From M55B167 sp964406095 (GTDB taxonomy: Bacteria > Verrucomicrobiota > Kiritimatiellia > RFP12 > UBA1067): a stretch of 15,932 nucleotides of DNA. Each line of letters starts with the position of its first letter. The first letter of the stretch is position 1. The position numbers were made by a program, and so were the translations under genes. The notes below the pieces were generated by a model, which saw only the letters and a list, made by a program, of their open reading frames with translations, did not search any database and was not told where the DNA came from. Shown in pieces: positions 1-6,365 of this stretch. The stretch is taken from positions 1 to 15,932 of the forward strand of contig CAYOQJ010000056.1 of NCBI GenBank assembly GCA_964406095.1, read 5' to 3'.

Positions 1-1899
1 ATGTGTGCGTAGCCTGGCCGACATGTCCGGTTATTACCAGCTCGGGTGTCGAATCACCGAAGTTCCAACGGGTGATGAGCGTGTTGCGATCAGCCGGAAT
101 ATCTATAACAGTAAACTCAAAGGAACTGTTTACACCGCAGATAACGTTAAACACATCCGCAGGTTCCGGGCTATCAATCACAGGTGCAACGTTGTTGATA
201 AAAACTGTAGCCTCGTGAACCCGACTGTAATACGCAGCTGAAGTGGAATCCTGAATAACCGGTCGCAGGGTCACACCGGTCAAAGAACTCAGCAACGTAC
301 CGTCGGAAACACTGAAATAATGATCAGGAGACAGGGTATCACCAGCTACGACACGCACCGGTTCAGGATCAAATATCAGACTAGTTTGTGGACTACCTGC
401 TATTGATGGACCAATCCGCACATAAACGTCCGATGTATATGGCTCAGAGAGTTCAACACGATACCCGCCAGTCTCAGACTCAGCAGTCTCTTCATAGATA
501 AATACGGAAGTCGTAACGGTAACAGATAGTGACGCAGGTATGAGCGGGTCACCTGACAGTATGGGATCATAATAGACGATACCTTTAGATGCATTATCAA
601 AAAAGTCAAAAATCAGCCCTGGTACTGATGCTGAATTCGAGGCACCCCACCACACATTGCGCGCATCAACATTGCCAGGCGCATCAATTGTGCTACCTCC
701 CCCGTAAGCATTATCGTTGTATACTTGATAAATCCCGTCATTGCCAGCAATAACGGTCGAGCCATCGGGACTGAGCACAAGACCGTCACTACCTGACGCA
801 ATATAGACCCCAGCTCCGTTACCACCAGTTACCTTATTATCGATGATCACCGTATCTGAAAATGTAGCATTATCACTGTTGATTATGGCTACGCCACCTC
901 CATTGGTCGCCGTATTTTGCTGTATAGTATTGTTTCTGATAATGGCCGAGCTTGTCCCATATAGTCCCAGTCCCCCACCTCTACTCGCTTTGTTTCCTAT
1001 AATCCTATTGTGCAGGACAACAGGAGCAGTCGTATTCCGCAGTTGTATCCCCCACCCGACTGCGCGCAACTGTTACCGATGAAATAATTCCATACGGATG
1101 TAACATTTGATCCTGAAGATATATTTAATCCGCCGCCCCCCTGCTGTGAGTACCAGTCGGTGGCCTGATTGTTGATAAAAGTATTTGAGACAACCAGAAA
1201 TTGATTACATTTGTCAAGAAACACACCACCGGCACTGATACCGACATTGTCAACAAACTGGTTATTAGAAATCAAGGTTCTCATAGACGAGTCGAATCTA
1301 ACTACAGCCTTTGCTGGCGATTGGTTAGTTTGTATCAGGCATCCTATGAACCGAATTCCTGTTGCGGATTGTGCAAATAAAGCACCTTGGGAGTTATACC
1401 TAAAGGTACAATTAATAAAACAGGGAGAAGACTGTTCAATGTTCACCCCGGAATATGCAGGCGTGTTTCCTGAATACTCAAGCATAACGTGTTCAAAAAT
1501 GCAGCCATCAACCCATGTGCCATCGGGCGCAAATGTGGCATCGGTCGCTGTATCACTGAAACTGATGTAGCCCCATCGGTTTTCATCCAGATCAGGGGAG
1601 GTTGCATTGGCAGTAAATACGATATTGCTTTCCGCAGAGCCTTTTGCAACAAGAGTGCCCTCCACGGCTATGCCTTTGGCGGGGTCAAGTTTGACTGTAA
1701 CGCCGGGCTCTATTGTTAGTGTTACACTTGGGGACACTATAAGGCTCATCGTGACGACGAATGGACTATCAGCGGACCTCCATGTACTATTTGTAGATAT
1801 GAAACCGCCTACGTTGGTGTCAGCCAATAGTGACACAATTGAGCTAAACAAGATGCAGTTGAAAATCGGTATATGCTTCGTATAAGTGGATATCCTCAT
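1..1899 (-). pseudogene. Secreted right-handed parallel beta-helix protein, frameshifted and cut by the window edge
   Basis: The ATG at 1899 opens a signal-peptide-like N-terminus (basic start, then a hydrophobic run with ILFSSIVSLLA). Next comes the segment TLTIEPGVTVKLD, typical of the first coil of parallel beta-helix surface proteins, then Asn/Gly-rich coils (NNQFVDN, NTFINNQ, GGGLNISSGSN). The frame closes with TAG at 997. Adding one G to the G5 run (plus-strand C5, 1049-1053) restores SGGGIQLRNTTAPVV, and translation then stays open to base 1. That part carries more coils (GGGLGLYGTSSAIIRNNTI, NGGGVAI, NVWWGAS), a Calx-beta-like stretch (near 400-510) and a PKD-like segment with RWNFGDST (near 30-60). 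The product would be exported and probably cell-surface bound; ligand unknown. An alternative TTG start at 1914 adds five residues. Either a recent pseudogene, a phase-variable gene or a sequencing error. The upstream leader (2012-2265) points into it. Confidence 0.8.
1049..1053 (-). other. Homopolymer (G5 on the coding strand) at the frameshift point
   Basis: Coding-strand reading TCG GGT GGG GGA TAC leads to a stop within about 15 codons. One extra G gives TCG GGT GGG GGG ATA CAA and joins two frames that both encode beta-helix coils. The junction residues SGGGIQ fit the GGGL and GGGV coil turns just downstream. Confidence 0.75.
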
Positions 1900-1950
1900 G
1901 TCTGGAACTTTCAAAAGGTAATATTGTCTCTTTAGTTCATTAATATGCTT

Positions 1951-2034
1951 CTACTTATTGTGTGCGCAATCCTCATAACTGCAGCTCATGATTTCACCTT
2001 CGCTTTCCAACACAAAAATGGAGGATGCTGACAT
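1951..2034 (-). CDS. Possible 27-residue leader peptide (MSASSIF... frame)
   Basis: The short frame begins at the ATG at 2034 and ends at TAG (1951-1953), reading MSASSIFVLESEGEIM followed by eleven more residues. The same MSASSIF start occurs in leader copy 2 (15595), where the frame runs directly into the PrsW gene. A second in-frame ATG preceded by the purine-rich GCGAAGGTGAAATC lies at the position that corresponds to the PrsW start in copy 2. This may be the remains of an N-terminus once fused to a lost downstream gene, or simply leader sequence. There is no independent evidence of translation. Confidence 0.2.
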   Translation of the reverse strand: MSASSIFVLESEGEIMSCSYEDCAHNK

Positions 2035-2088
2035 ACACCCATGCCGATCCTACAGGCCCGCCAAGGCCCCGAAAAGAACATGAATGAA

Positions 2089-2188
2089 GCCGCGCACCCA
2101 AACAAGGGACTGCGACCTCACATCAATGTCGTTCTTTTCGATATAAATTTGGCGGTTTGCAGGAAAGACGAGATTCTGTGAAGTAACA
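2089..2188 (-). ncRNA. Candidate C4-like antisense RNA, copy 1
   Basis: On the minus strand, three blocks in 2164-2131 are complementary to the downstream target 2080-2048: 2131-2140 with 2070-2079 (10 bp), 2149-2155 with 2058-2064 (7 bp), and 2158-2164 with 2048-2054 (7 pairs, one G-U). Between them sits a hairpin, 2116-2089, with stems GTCGC/GCGGC and CCC/GGG. In phages P1 and P7, C4 RNA is encoded upstream of its target on the same transcript and pairs with two short segments around the icd ribosome binding site; the arrangement here is the same. The boundaries are estimates: the 5' end follows the -10-like box at 2202-2197 and the 3' end is the hairpin. The alternative is one long cis hairpin acting as an attenuator. 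Confidence 0.55.
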
Positions 2189-2196
2189 AAAATTAG

Positions 2197-2229
2197 ATTA
2201 TATGCTGCGTTCTATGCTATACGATAGCA
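2197..2229 (-). promoter_or_regulatory. Promoter-like region with palindromic operator, leader copy 1
   Basis: Minus strand: a perfect TATAAT lies at 2202-2197. About 13 bases upstream is the palindrome TGCTAT-CGT-ATAGCA (2229-2215), in the -35 zone, where no good TTGACA box is seen. Copy 2 has the same layout with a changed palindrome (TGCTAA/TTAGCA), so symmetry is kept while sequence differs. This fits an operator or activator site over a promoter that drives leftward transcription of the C4-like RNA. Confidence 0.45.
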
Positions 2230-2323
2230 CCTCCTTTTACGGACGCACCTTGCGCCCTTGCTTTAATAAATACGATACACCAATCACCCTGTTAACTAAA
2301 GTAGTATTTAATACTTTTTCCAC

Positions 2324-2335
2324 TGGATTAATCCA
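2324..2335. promoter_or_regulatory. 12-bp perfect palindrome upstream of the DUF3150-like gene
   Basis: TGGATTAATCCA lies about 30 bases before the gene start, inside an AT-rich stretch (2262-2361) that should hold the promoter of the rightward operon. It suits a dimeric regulator. No clear -35/-10 pair could be assigned. Confidence 0.3.
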
Positions 2336-2367
2336 CAGTAAAAATCACAAACGAAAGGACCATGACT

Positions 2368-3378
2368 ATGAATACAAATCAGAACCTGCTGGATGTACTC
2401 ACCCGAGAGGGGGTGCTTATCAGCGTAAGCGTCCGCTACTGGCGGGCGGCTAAGAAGCTGGCGCCCCAGGATCTCGGGCTTGATCCCGATGAGGTCACCG
2501 ACCGGCTCATAAGTCTCGGTCACAAACGGCTGGTGCCCAAGGATGCGCTGGCGGCGTTCGCACTCATCGAGTCACGGGCGCATGCTCTGGTGGAGGCAAG
2601 CACGTTTCCGTTTCTTAACGGGATCGCAAGGTTTCTGCCTAACCGCAAGCTCAGAGAGGTCACGGAGCGACTCGACACACTGGAAGGCGAGTTCAGGCGT
2701 GAGCAGCGGCTCTTCGGGGACCGCTATGCCCGTCTGCGCGAAGAGGCGCTGCGGGAGTGGCGATGTCATGCACGGACGGTGAGTTCAGATCCCGAGCGCA
2801 TTGTCGCCTCTGTAAGCGCCGCCTATCCGACCCCGGATATGCTGGATACCAAGTTCGGCTTCACAAGAAGTCTCTTCCAGCTGAGTCTGCCCGACACACT
2901 GGATGCTGAGTTCGTTGATGCGGGTGACCGGCTTGAACTGGTCAGGGCCCGTGAGCAGGCATCCCGTGAAGCCAGGCGTCAGATCTCCGAAGGCGTTGAA
3001 AGCTTTGTCGGCGACTGCGTGGCATCACTAAGGAGCCAGACAGCCGATCTCTGCGAAGAGATGCTGGAGAGCTTCAGGACGGGCAAGAGCGGAGTGCATC
3101 AGCGTACCTTGAACCGGCTTGCCGACTTCATCGACAACTTCAAGGCATTGAACTTTGCAGGCGACGAGGAGCTGGAGAAGCAGCTTGAGGATGTCCGCAA
3201 GGCGTATCTCGGAACAGATGCCTCTGAGTACCGCGATAACGCCCGTGCCCAGGCGCGTATGCGTTCCGGCATACAGAACCTGGCCGATACCGCCCGTGAG
3301 CTAGCAGCGGCTGATACGCGTGAAATCGTGGACAGCTTCGGCAGGCTGGGCGCGCGCAGGTTCACGCTGGCCGCATGA
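2368..3378 (+). CDS. DUF3150-like protein
   Basis: A protein of about 336 residues, mostly charged helix, with no signal peptide or membrane segment. The first 120 residues fit my recollection of DUF3150: VRYWRAAKKLAPQDLG, then LGHKRLVPKDALAAFALIESRAHALVE, PFLNGIARFLP, and a coiled-coil-like stretch LDTLEGEFRREQRLFGDRYARLREEALREW. DUF3150 proteins are encoded on integrative elements, plasmids and phages, often near an AAA ATPase; their biochemical role is unknown. The start at 2368 is preferred because AAAGGA (2354-2359) is 8 bases upstream; the ATG at 2362 would leave only 2. It is the first gene of the rightward block and is cut off from the next one by a strong terminator-like hairpin. The family call rests on memory of the domain pattern, not on a search. 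Confidence 0.7.
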   Translation: MNTNQNLLDVLTREGVLISVSVRYWRAAKKLAPQDLGLDPDEVTDRLISLGHKRLVPKDALAAFALIESRAHALVEASTFPFLNGIARFLPNRKLREVTERLDTLEGEFRREQRLFGDRYARLREEALREWRCHARTVSSDPERIVASVSAAYPTPDMLDTKFGFTRSLFQLSLPDTLDAEFVDAGDRLELVRAREQASREARRQISEGVESFVGDCVASLRSQTADLCEEMLESFRTGKSGVHQRTLNRLADFIDNFKALNFAGDEELEKQLEDVRKAYLGTDASEYRDNARAQARMRSGIQNLADTARELAAADTREIVDSFGRLGARRFTLAA

Positions 3379-3402
3379 AAGGATTGACACAACCCAACTA
3401 AA

Positions 3403-3417
3403 AGGCCCGCCAAGGCC
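3403..3417 (+). repeat. Third copy of the 15-base leader core AGGCCCGCCAAGGCC
   Basis: The identical 15-mer occurs at 2054-2068 and 15616-15630, inside the target part of the two leader modules. Here it lies between the DUF3150-like stop codon and the terminator hairpin, without the rest of the module. A rightward transcript would carry the reverse complement of the leftward leader targets. Confidence 0.8.
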
Positions 3418-3464
3418 GCCCCGTACCGGTGACGATTATTTCTGATCCGGTGCGGGGCTTCTTT
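3418..3464 (+). terminator. Rho-independent terminator after the DUF3150-like gene
   Basis: A 12-bp stem pairs GCCCCGTACCGG (3418-3429) with CCGGTGCGGGGC (3447-3458, one G-U pair), with a 17-base loop and a T-rich tail TTCTTT. It stands between the DUF3150-like gene and the DUF1257 gene. The downstream operon must therefore be reached by read-through, attenuation control or its own promoter; the 20 bases left before the DUF1257 start are too few for a full promoter. Confidence 0.75.
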
Positions 3465-3484
3465 ATCTTATGAAAGGAGAGAAC

Positions 3485-3862
3485 ATGTCACATTTCACAA
3501 CAGTCGAGACGCAGATACGCGATATCGGCGCACTGCGTAAAGCGTGTACCGAGATGGGGCTTACGCTTGCCAGTGAATGCGAGGCTAGAGGTTACGGCGG
3601 TAACAGACACCGGGGCGAGTTTGTCATAAGGCTTAAAGGCCCCTACGACATCGCGCTTAACCGGCAGCCCGACGGCAGCTACGGACTTACCACCGACTGG
3701 TGGGACGGCCATGTCGAGAAGGAGGTCGGAAGTGACTACGGCCGTCTGCTTCAGCTCTATGCCGTGCACAAGACGCAGATAGAAGCCAGGAAGAGGGGCC
3801 GTACCTGCCGGCGTTCGCAGCTCAAGGACGGAAGCATCAAGCTTGTTTTGGGAGGTGTTTAA
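3485..3862 (+). CDS. DUF1257 (Ycf35-like) protein
   Basis: A 126-residue soluble protein beginning MSHFTTVETQIRDIGALRKAC, the characteristic start of DUF1257. Later family-like features are YDIALNRQPDGSYGLTTDWWDG and a basic tail ending in LVLGGV. Family members occur in cyanobacteria, chloroplasts (Ycf35), other bacteria and phages, repeatedly next to DUF2997 genes and near AAA ATPases; no activity is established. The ATG at 3485 is chosen because AAAGGAGA lies just upstream; the in-frame ATG at 3470 lacks a site and breaks the usual MSHFT start. Three bases separate it from the DUF2997 gene, so the two are co-transcribed. Confidence 0.9.
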   Translation: MSHFTTVETQIRDIGALRKACTEMGLTLASECEARGYGGNRHRGEFVIRLKGPYDIALNRQPDGSYGLTTDWWDGHVEKEVGSDYGRLLQLYAVHKTQIEARKRGRTCRRSQLKDGSIKLVLGGV

Positions 3863-3864
3863 CC

Positions 3865-4059
3865 ATGGCTAAATCAATAGAGGTCATCATCGGAACAGCC
3901 GGTGATATTAAAATCGACGCTGTCGGATTCAAAGGCAGCGGCTGCGAGAAGGCGACCGAGTTCCTTGAAAAAGAGCTTGGAACAATCCACGGGAAGACCC
4001 GCAAGCCGGAGTACCATGCCAGGTGCGTTAATGCAAGCAGGCAGGAGGTGGGACGGTGA
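3865..4059 (+). CDS. DUF2997 protein
   Basis: A 64-residue protein, MAKSIEVIIGTAGDIKIDAVGF followed by GSGCEKATEFLEKELG, the short DUF2997 pattern: a beta-hairpin with conserved GxxxxDAxGFxGxxC, then a helix. The binding site GGGAGGTG lies within the end of the DUF1257 gene. Its stop codon overlaps the GTG start of the next gene (GTGA, 4056-4059), so translation is probably coupled. The DUF1257-DUF2997 pair is a recurring gene neighbourhood, which suggests the two products act together, perhaps with the Ycf46-like ATPase at 10281; that link is inference. Confidence 0.85.
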   Translation: MAKSIEVIIGTAGDIKIDAVGFKGSGCEKATEFLEKELGTIHGKTRKPEYHARCVNASRQEVGR

Positions 4060-4310
4060 GCGCAGTTTTCTTCACAACAGCCGGAACCTGCGAGTGCCTG
4101 TATACCGAGAAAGTCGATCTTTCCAGCATCGGGCGCATACATGTCCGCCGCACCACACTTGTACTCTATGACAATGCCGACGGCCGGTGGGTGGTTACAG
4201 ATACGTTCGACAATGAACTCTTCAGCGATCCATCGCGTCAGAAGTGTCTGGACTGGGAACGCCGGTATCTCGAACAGCGTGAAACCGCAAAACACGGAGG
4301 TGTGATTTGA
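4056..4310 (+). CDS. Small protein of unknown function
   Basis: An 84-residue protein with a GTG start inside the stop region of the DUF2997 gene; GGAGG (4045-4049) lies seven bases before it. The sequence is mixed beta and alpha: MSAVFFTTAGTCECLYTEKV, then VRRTTLVLYDNADGRWVVTDTF, ending in a charged helix DWERRYLEQRETAKHG. No signal peptide, membrane segment or recognised domain. Overlap with both neighbours (GTGA before, TTGA after) supports a real gene in a coupled operon. I do not recognise the family. Confidence 0.7.
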   Translation: MSAVFFTTAGTCECLYTEKVDLSSIGRIHVRRTTLVLYDNADGRWVVTDTFDNELFSDPSRQKCLDWERRYLEQRETAKHGGVI

Positions 4311-4762
4311 ACTACACAACCGCGCTGGTCAACCTCCCCCTGGTACGCGAAGCCAGCGGCGAGAGGATCACGACACCGGAGGAGGCGATGAAGGTCTGCA
4401 GTGACCTGGCCTATCTGGCACAGGAGAGTTTTCACATACTGACGCTGAATACGAAGAAGCGGCTTATAAACAGGCACATGATCAGCCTCGGAGGTGTTAA
4501 CTCGACTCCGGTGAGCATCGCCGAGTGCTTCCGGTGCGCCGTGCAGGACTCGGCTTCAACACTGATTGCCGCACACGGTCACCCTTCAGGGGATGTCAGT
4601 CCGAGTGCCGAGGATATCAGGATTACACGCGGGCTGGTTGACGCCGGAAAGATTATCGGTATAGCCGTGATCGATCACGTCATTATCGGAAGGGATCTGA
4701 AAACAGGCGAGCCCCGGCACCTCTCGCTACGGGAGCAGGGGCTCTGCCGGTTCGAGCAGTGA
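4307..4762 (+). CDS. RadC-like JAB-domain protein (short form)
   Basis: A 151-residue protein covering only the MPN/JAB-like domain of RadC. Visible are the upstream Glu (AQESFHILTLN, residues 38-48), NRHMISLGG, and the metal-site block AHGHPSGDVSPSAEDIRIT (His90, His92, Asp103). The helix-hairpin-helix N-terminus of full-length chromosomal RadC is absent; short forms of this kind are common on prophages, plasmids and integrative elements. Function is unproven; suggested roles include anti-restriction and repair. The TTG start at 4307 overlaps the preceding stop codon (TTGA) and has GGAGG (4296-4300) six bases before it. Last gene before the repeat-rich intergenic region. Confidence 0.9.
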   Translation: MNYTTALVNLPLVREASGERITTPEEAMKVCSDLAYLAQESFHILTLNTKKRLINRHMISLGGVNSTPVSIAECFRCAVQDSASTLIAAHGHPSGDVSPSAEDIRITRGLVDAGKIIGIAVIDHVIIGRDLKTGEPRHLSLREQGLCRFEQ

Positions 4763-4928
4763 CGCAGAAAGGATGCGAACCGTAAACGTCGTAATATAAA
4801 CAGTCTTACAATCTAATACTAAATATACATAAAACGGTAACGCTCCAGATAACAAAGGAGGTCGTTACCGGAAAAATAATCATGGTAACCGCGCTAAACG
4901 CACCAGTGCGTTACCAAATTAAATTATT

Positions 4929-4948
4929 TTTTTGTCGTACGACAAAAA
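4929..4948. repeat. 20-bp perfect palindrome centred on GTAC
   Basis: TTTTTGTCGTACGACAAAAA is a ten-base arm with no spacer. It lies between two GGTAACGC-type sites. A protein-binding dyad or a cruciform-prone origin element is more likely than a terminator, because there is no loop. Confidence 0.6.
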
Positions 4949-5078
4949 TGTAGGACAACCGATTAAAAAATTGTTATAAAATGTTTTAATATAAGTAGTT
5001 ACACTGGTAACGCACTTTATTAAAATCGAAGGCGTTGCCTATGGAAACCGGAACGACATTGGAGCAGGCGTTACAGCG

Positions 5079-5099
5079 TATAGATATAATATATCTATA
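5079..5099. repeat. AT-only inverted repeat (9-bp arms, AAT centre)
   Basis: TATAGATAT (5079-5087) pairs with ATATCTATA (5091-5099). It is the most easily melted part of the intergenic region and is followed by further A/T runs to about 5190. Confidence 0.55.
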
Positions 5100-5255
5100 T
5101 TAAGCTTTTTATTTCGGTGAATTATGTTTTTTAAAATTTTATGATAGTAAGAAAGAACTATACGTCTGGAAAATTAAAATATTAGAAATCTATCGGTTCC
5201 GCGTGCTTAGGGCACGCTGGGGTTATCTTACCAACCACAACACAAGGAGAAACTC

Positions 5256-6323
5256 ATGAGTAAAGTTATCGAAAGCGTGGAGCTGCGCTATCAGGAAGGG
5301 AACAGCGACAAGGTCTACAAAGCCTCTGTCGAAGAAGCTGAAGACGGATACGTTGTCAACTTCGCATACGGTCGGCGCGGATCGGCACTGAACACCGGTA
5401 CTAAAACCCAGTCGCCCGTTACACTGGAAGAAGCACGGAAGATATACGCCAAGCTGGTGAATTCCAAAACCAGAAAAGGTTATCAGGTGTTCACCGGTGC
5501 TGGCGGTGAGGCGATCAGCATCGCTGAAAACGCCGGTGAGGATACGGGGCTCCGGCCCCAGCTCCTCAATCCGGTTGACGGCGAAACGGCATCCGCGTAC
5601 ATCCGGCACCCCGACTGGTGCGTCCAGGAGAAGTTCGACGGACGCCGTATGCTGCTTCGCAGCTCAGCGGGTGTCATCACAGCGGCCAACCGCCGCGGAC
5701 GCGCTACAGCGGCTCCTGAGGGCGTTACAGAGGCTCTTGAGCCTGTCAACCGTCCGTTTGTAATTGACGGTGAGCTTGTGGGCGAACATTACCACTGTTT
5801 CGACCTGCTGTATAACCGTGGCATTGATCTCCGGTCACTCCCCTACTCGCAGCGGCTGGCCATGCTTGAGGGTTTCTTCGGCAAGCTGGAATCGGAATAC
5901 TTTTCGATTGTCGTGACCGCCTGCGGAAATACCAGACAGCGGTTCGTCGAGAAGCTGAGGGCTGACGGCAAAGAGGGCGTCGTGCTCAAGCACCTGCTCA
6001 TGCCCTGGAATGCGGGCAGGCCGGCGAGTGGTGGTAATGCACTGAAGCTGAAATTCTGGGAGACATGCTCGTGCGTGGTTTCCAAGGTGAATGCACAGCG
6101 GAGCGTGGAGGTGGCGCTGGACGGGCGGAGTGTCGGCAACGTCACCATACCGCCCAACCATGCTGTTCCCGAACCGGGTCAGGTTGTCGAGGTGCGGTAT
6201 CTCTACGTCAACGCTGAAGGCGGATCACTCTACCAGCCCGTGTATCTGGGGGTGCGGGATGACATCCCTGTTGAGGAATGCACATTCGAGATGCAGAACC
6301 TCAAGTACAAGGCTGCCGCTTAA
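5256..6323 (+). CDS. WGR domain - ATP-dependent DNA ligase fusion
   Basis: A 355-residue protein. Residues 1-78 form a WGR-type domain (LRYQEGNSDKVYKASVEE, VNFAYGRRGSALNTGTKTQ), a nucleic-acid-binding module known from PARPs and bacterial proteins; here the Trp of WGR is Tyr. Residues 100-350 are a compact ATP-dependent DNA ligase: motif I EKFDGRR (Lys126 would be adenylated), motif III FVIDGELV (Glu173), HCFDLLYNRGIDLR, motif IV KEGVVLK (239-245), motif V LKLKFWE (263-269), then an OB-fold-like tail. It seals nicks in duplex DNA, probably in replication or repair of the element. The ATG has AAGGAG upstream. The leader resembles that of the AAA ATPase gene. An RNA ligase is less likely given the motif spacing. 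Confidence 0.9.
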   Translation: MSKVIESVELRYQEGNSDKVYKASVEEAEDGYVVNFAYGRRGSALNTGTKTQSPVTLEEARKIYAKLVNSKTRKGYQVFTGAGGEAISIAENAGEDTGLRPQLLNPVDGETASAYIRHPDWCVQEKFDGRRMLLRSSAGVITAANRRGRATAAPEGVTEALEPVNRPFVIDGELVGEHYHCFDLLYNRGIDLRSLPYSQRLAMLEGFFGKLESEYFSIVVTACGNTRQRFVEKLRADGKEGVVLKHLLMPWNAGRPASGGNALKLKFWETCSCVVSKVNAQRSVEVALDGRSVGNVTIPPNHAVPEPGQVVEVRYLYVNAEGGSLYQPVYLGVRDDIPVEECTFEMQNLKYKAAA

Positions 6324-6365
6324 ACCTCAACCTTTAATCATTCAACCAAAGAAAGGAACAACCGC

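Larger units (their letters stand above)
2012..2265 (-). repeat. Leader module, copy 1 (direct repeat of 15572-15815)
   Basis: This block matches 15572-15815 along its whole length with scattered substitutions and small gaps. Shared stretches include AAAAATGGAGGA, GACATACACC, AGGCCCGCCAAGGCC, GAAGCCGCGC, GGACTGCGACCTCA, TTGGCGGTTT, ATTCTGTGA and TATGCTGCGTTCTATGCTA. Both copies point the same way, and in both a minus-strand gene lies downstream (beta-helix gene here, PrsW gene at copy 2). Read on the minus strand it holds in order: a palindrome and -10-like box, an antisense segment, a hairpin, the complementary target segment, and the MSASSIF reading frame. Confidence 0.85.
4763..5255. other. 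Repeat-rich AT-rich intergenic region: candidate replication origin or operator cluster
   Basis: No convincing gene. The core GGTAACGC or its complement GCGTTACC recurs: 4836-4843, 4863-4870 (CGTTACCG), 4884-4890 (GGTAACC), 4908-4915, 5006-5013, and degenerate forms near 5032-5039 and 5068-5075. Pairs form inverted repeats: CGGTAACG (4835-4842) with CGTTACCG (4863-4870), and GTGCGTTACC (4906-4915) with GGTAACGCAC (5006-5015). Two perfect palindromes (4929-4948, 5079-5099) and long A/T runs follow. Iterated sites beside an AT-rich segment, in an element that encodes a primase-helicase, resemble a replication origin. The same layout could serve a repressor controlling the ligase operon. The right end (5201-5217) has a small hairpin GCGTGC/GCACGC before the ligase gene. 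Confidence 0.5.

Noticed and set aside
843..1885. Several plus-strand frames over the beta-helix gene
   Set aside because: They are antisense to a frame with signal peptide and beta-helix coils and have no features of their own.
4882..4953. 23-residue frame MVTALNAPVRYQIKLFFCRT... in the repeat-rich intergenic region
   Set aside because: AAAGGAGG lies about 20 bases before the ATG, too far to act, and the frame is made of the repeats and palindrome themselves.
5041..5103. 20-residue frame METGTTLEQALQRIDIIYLY
   Set aside because: Only a weak GAAGG precedes it, and its end is the A/T palindrome. No sign of protein selection.
5201..5217. Hairpin GCGTGC/GCACGC before the ligase gene as a terminator
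   Set aside because: The stem is only six base pairs and no T-run follows; it is noted only as a minor leader structure.
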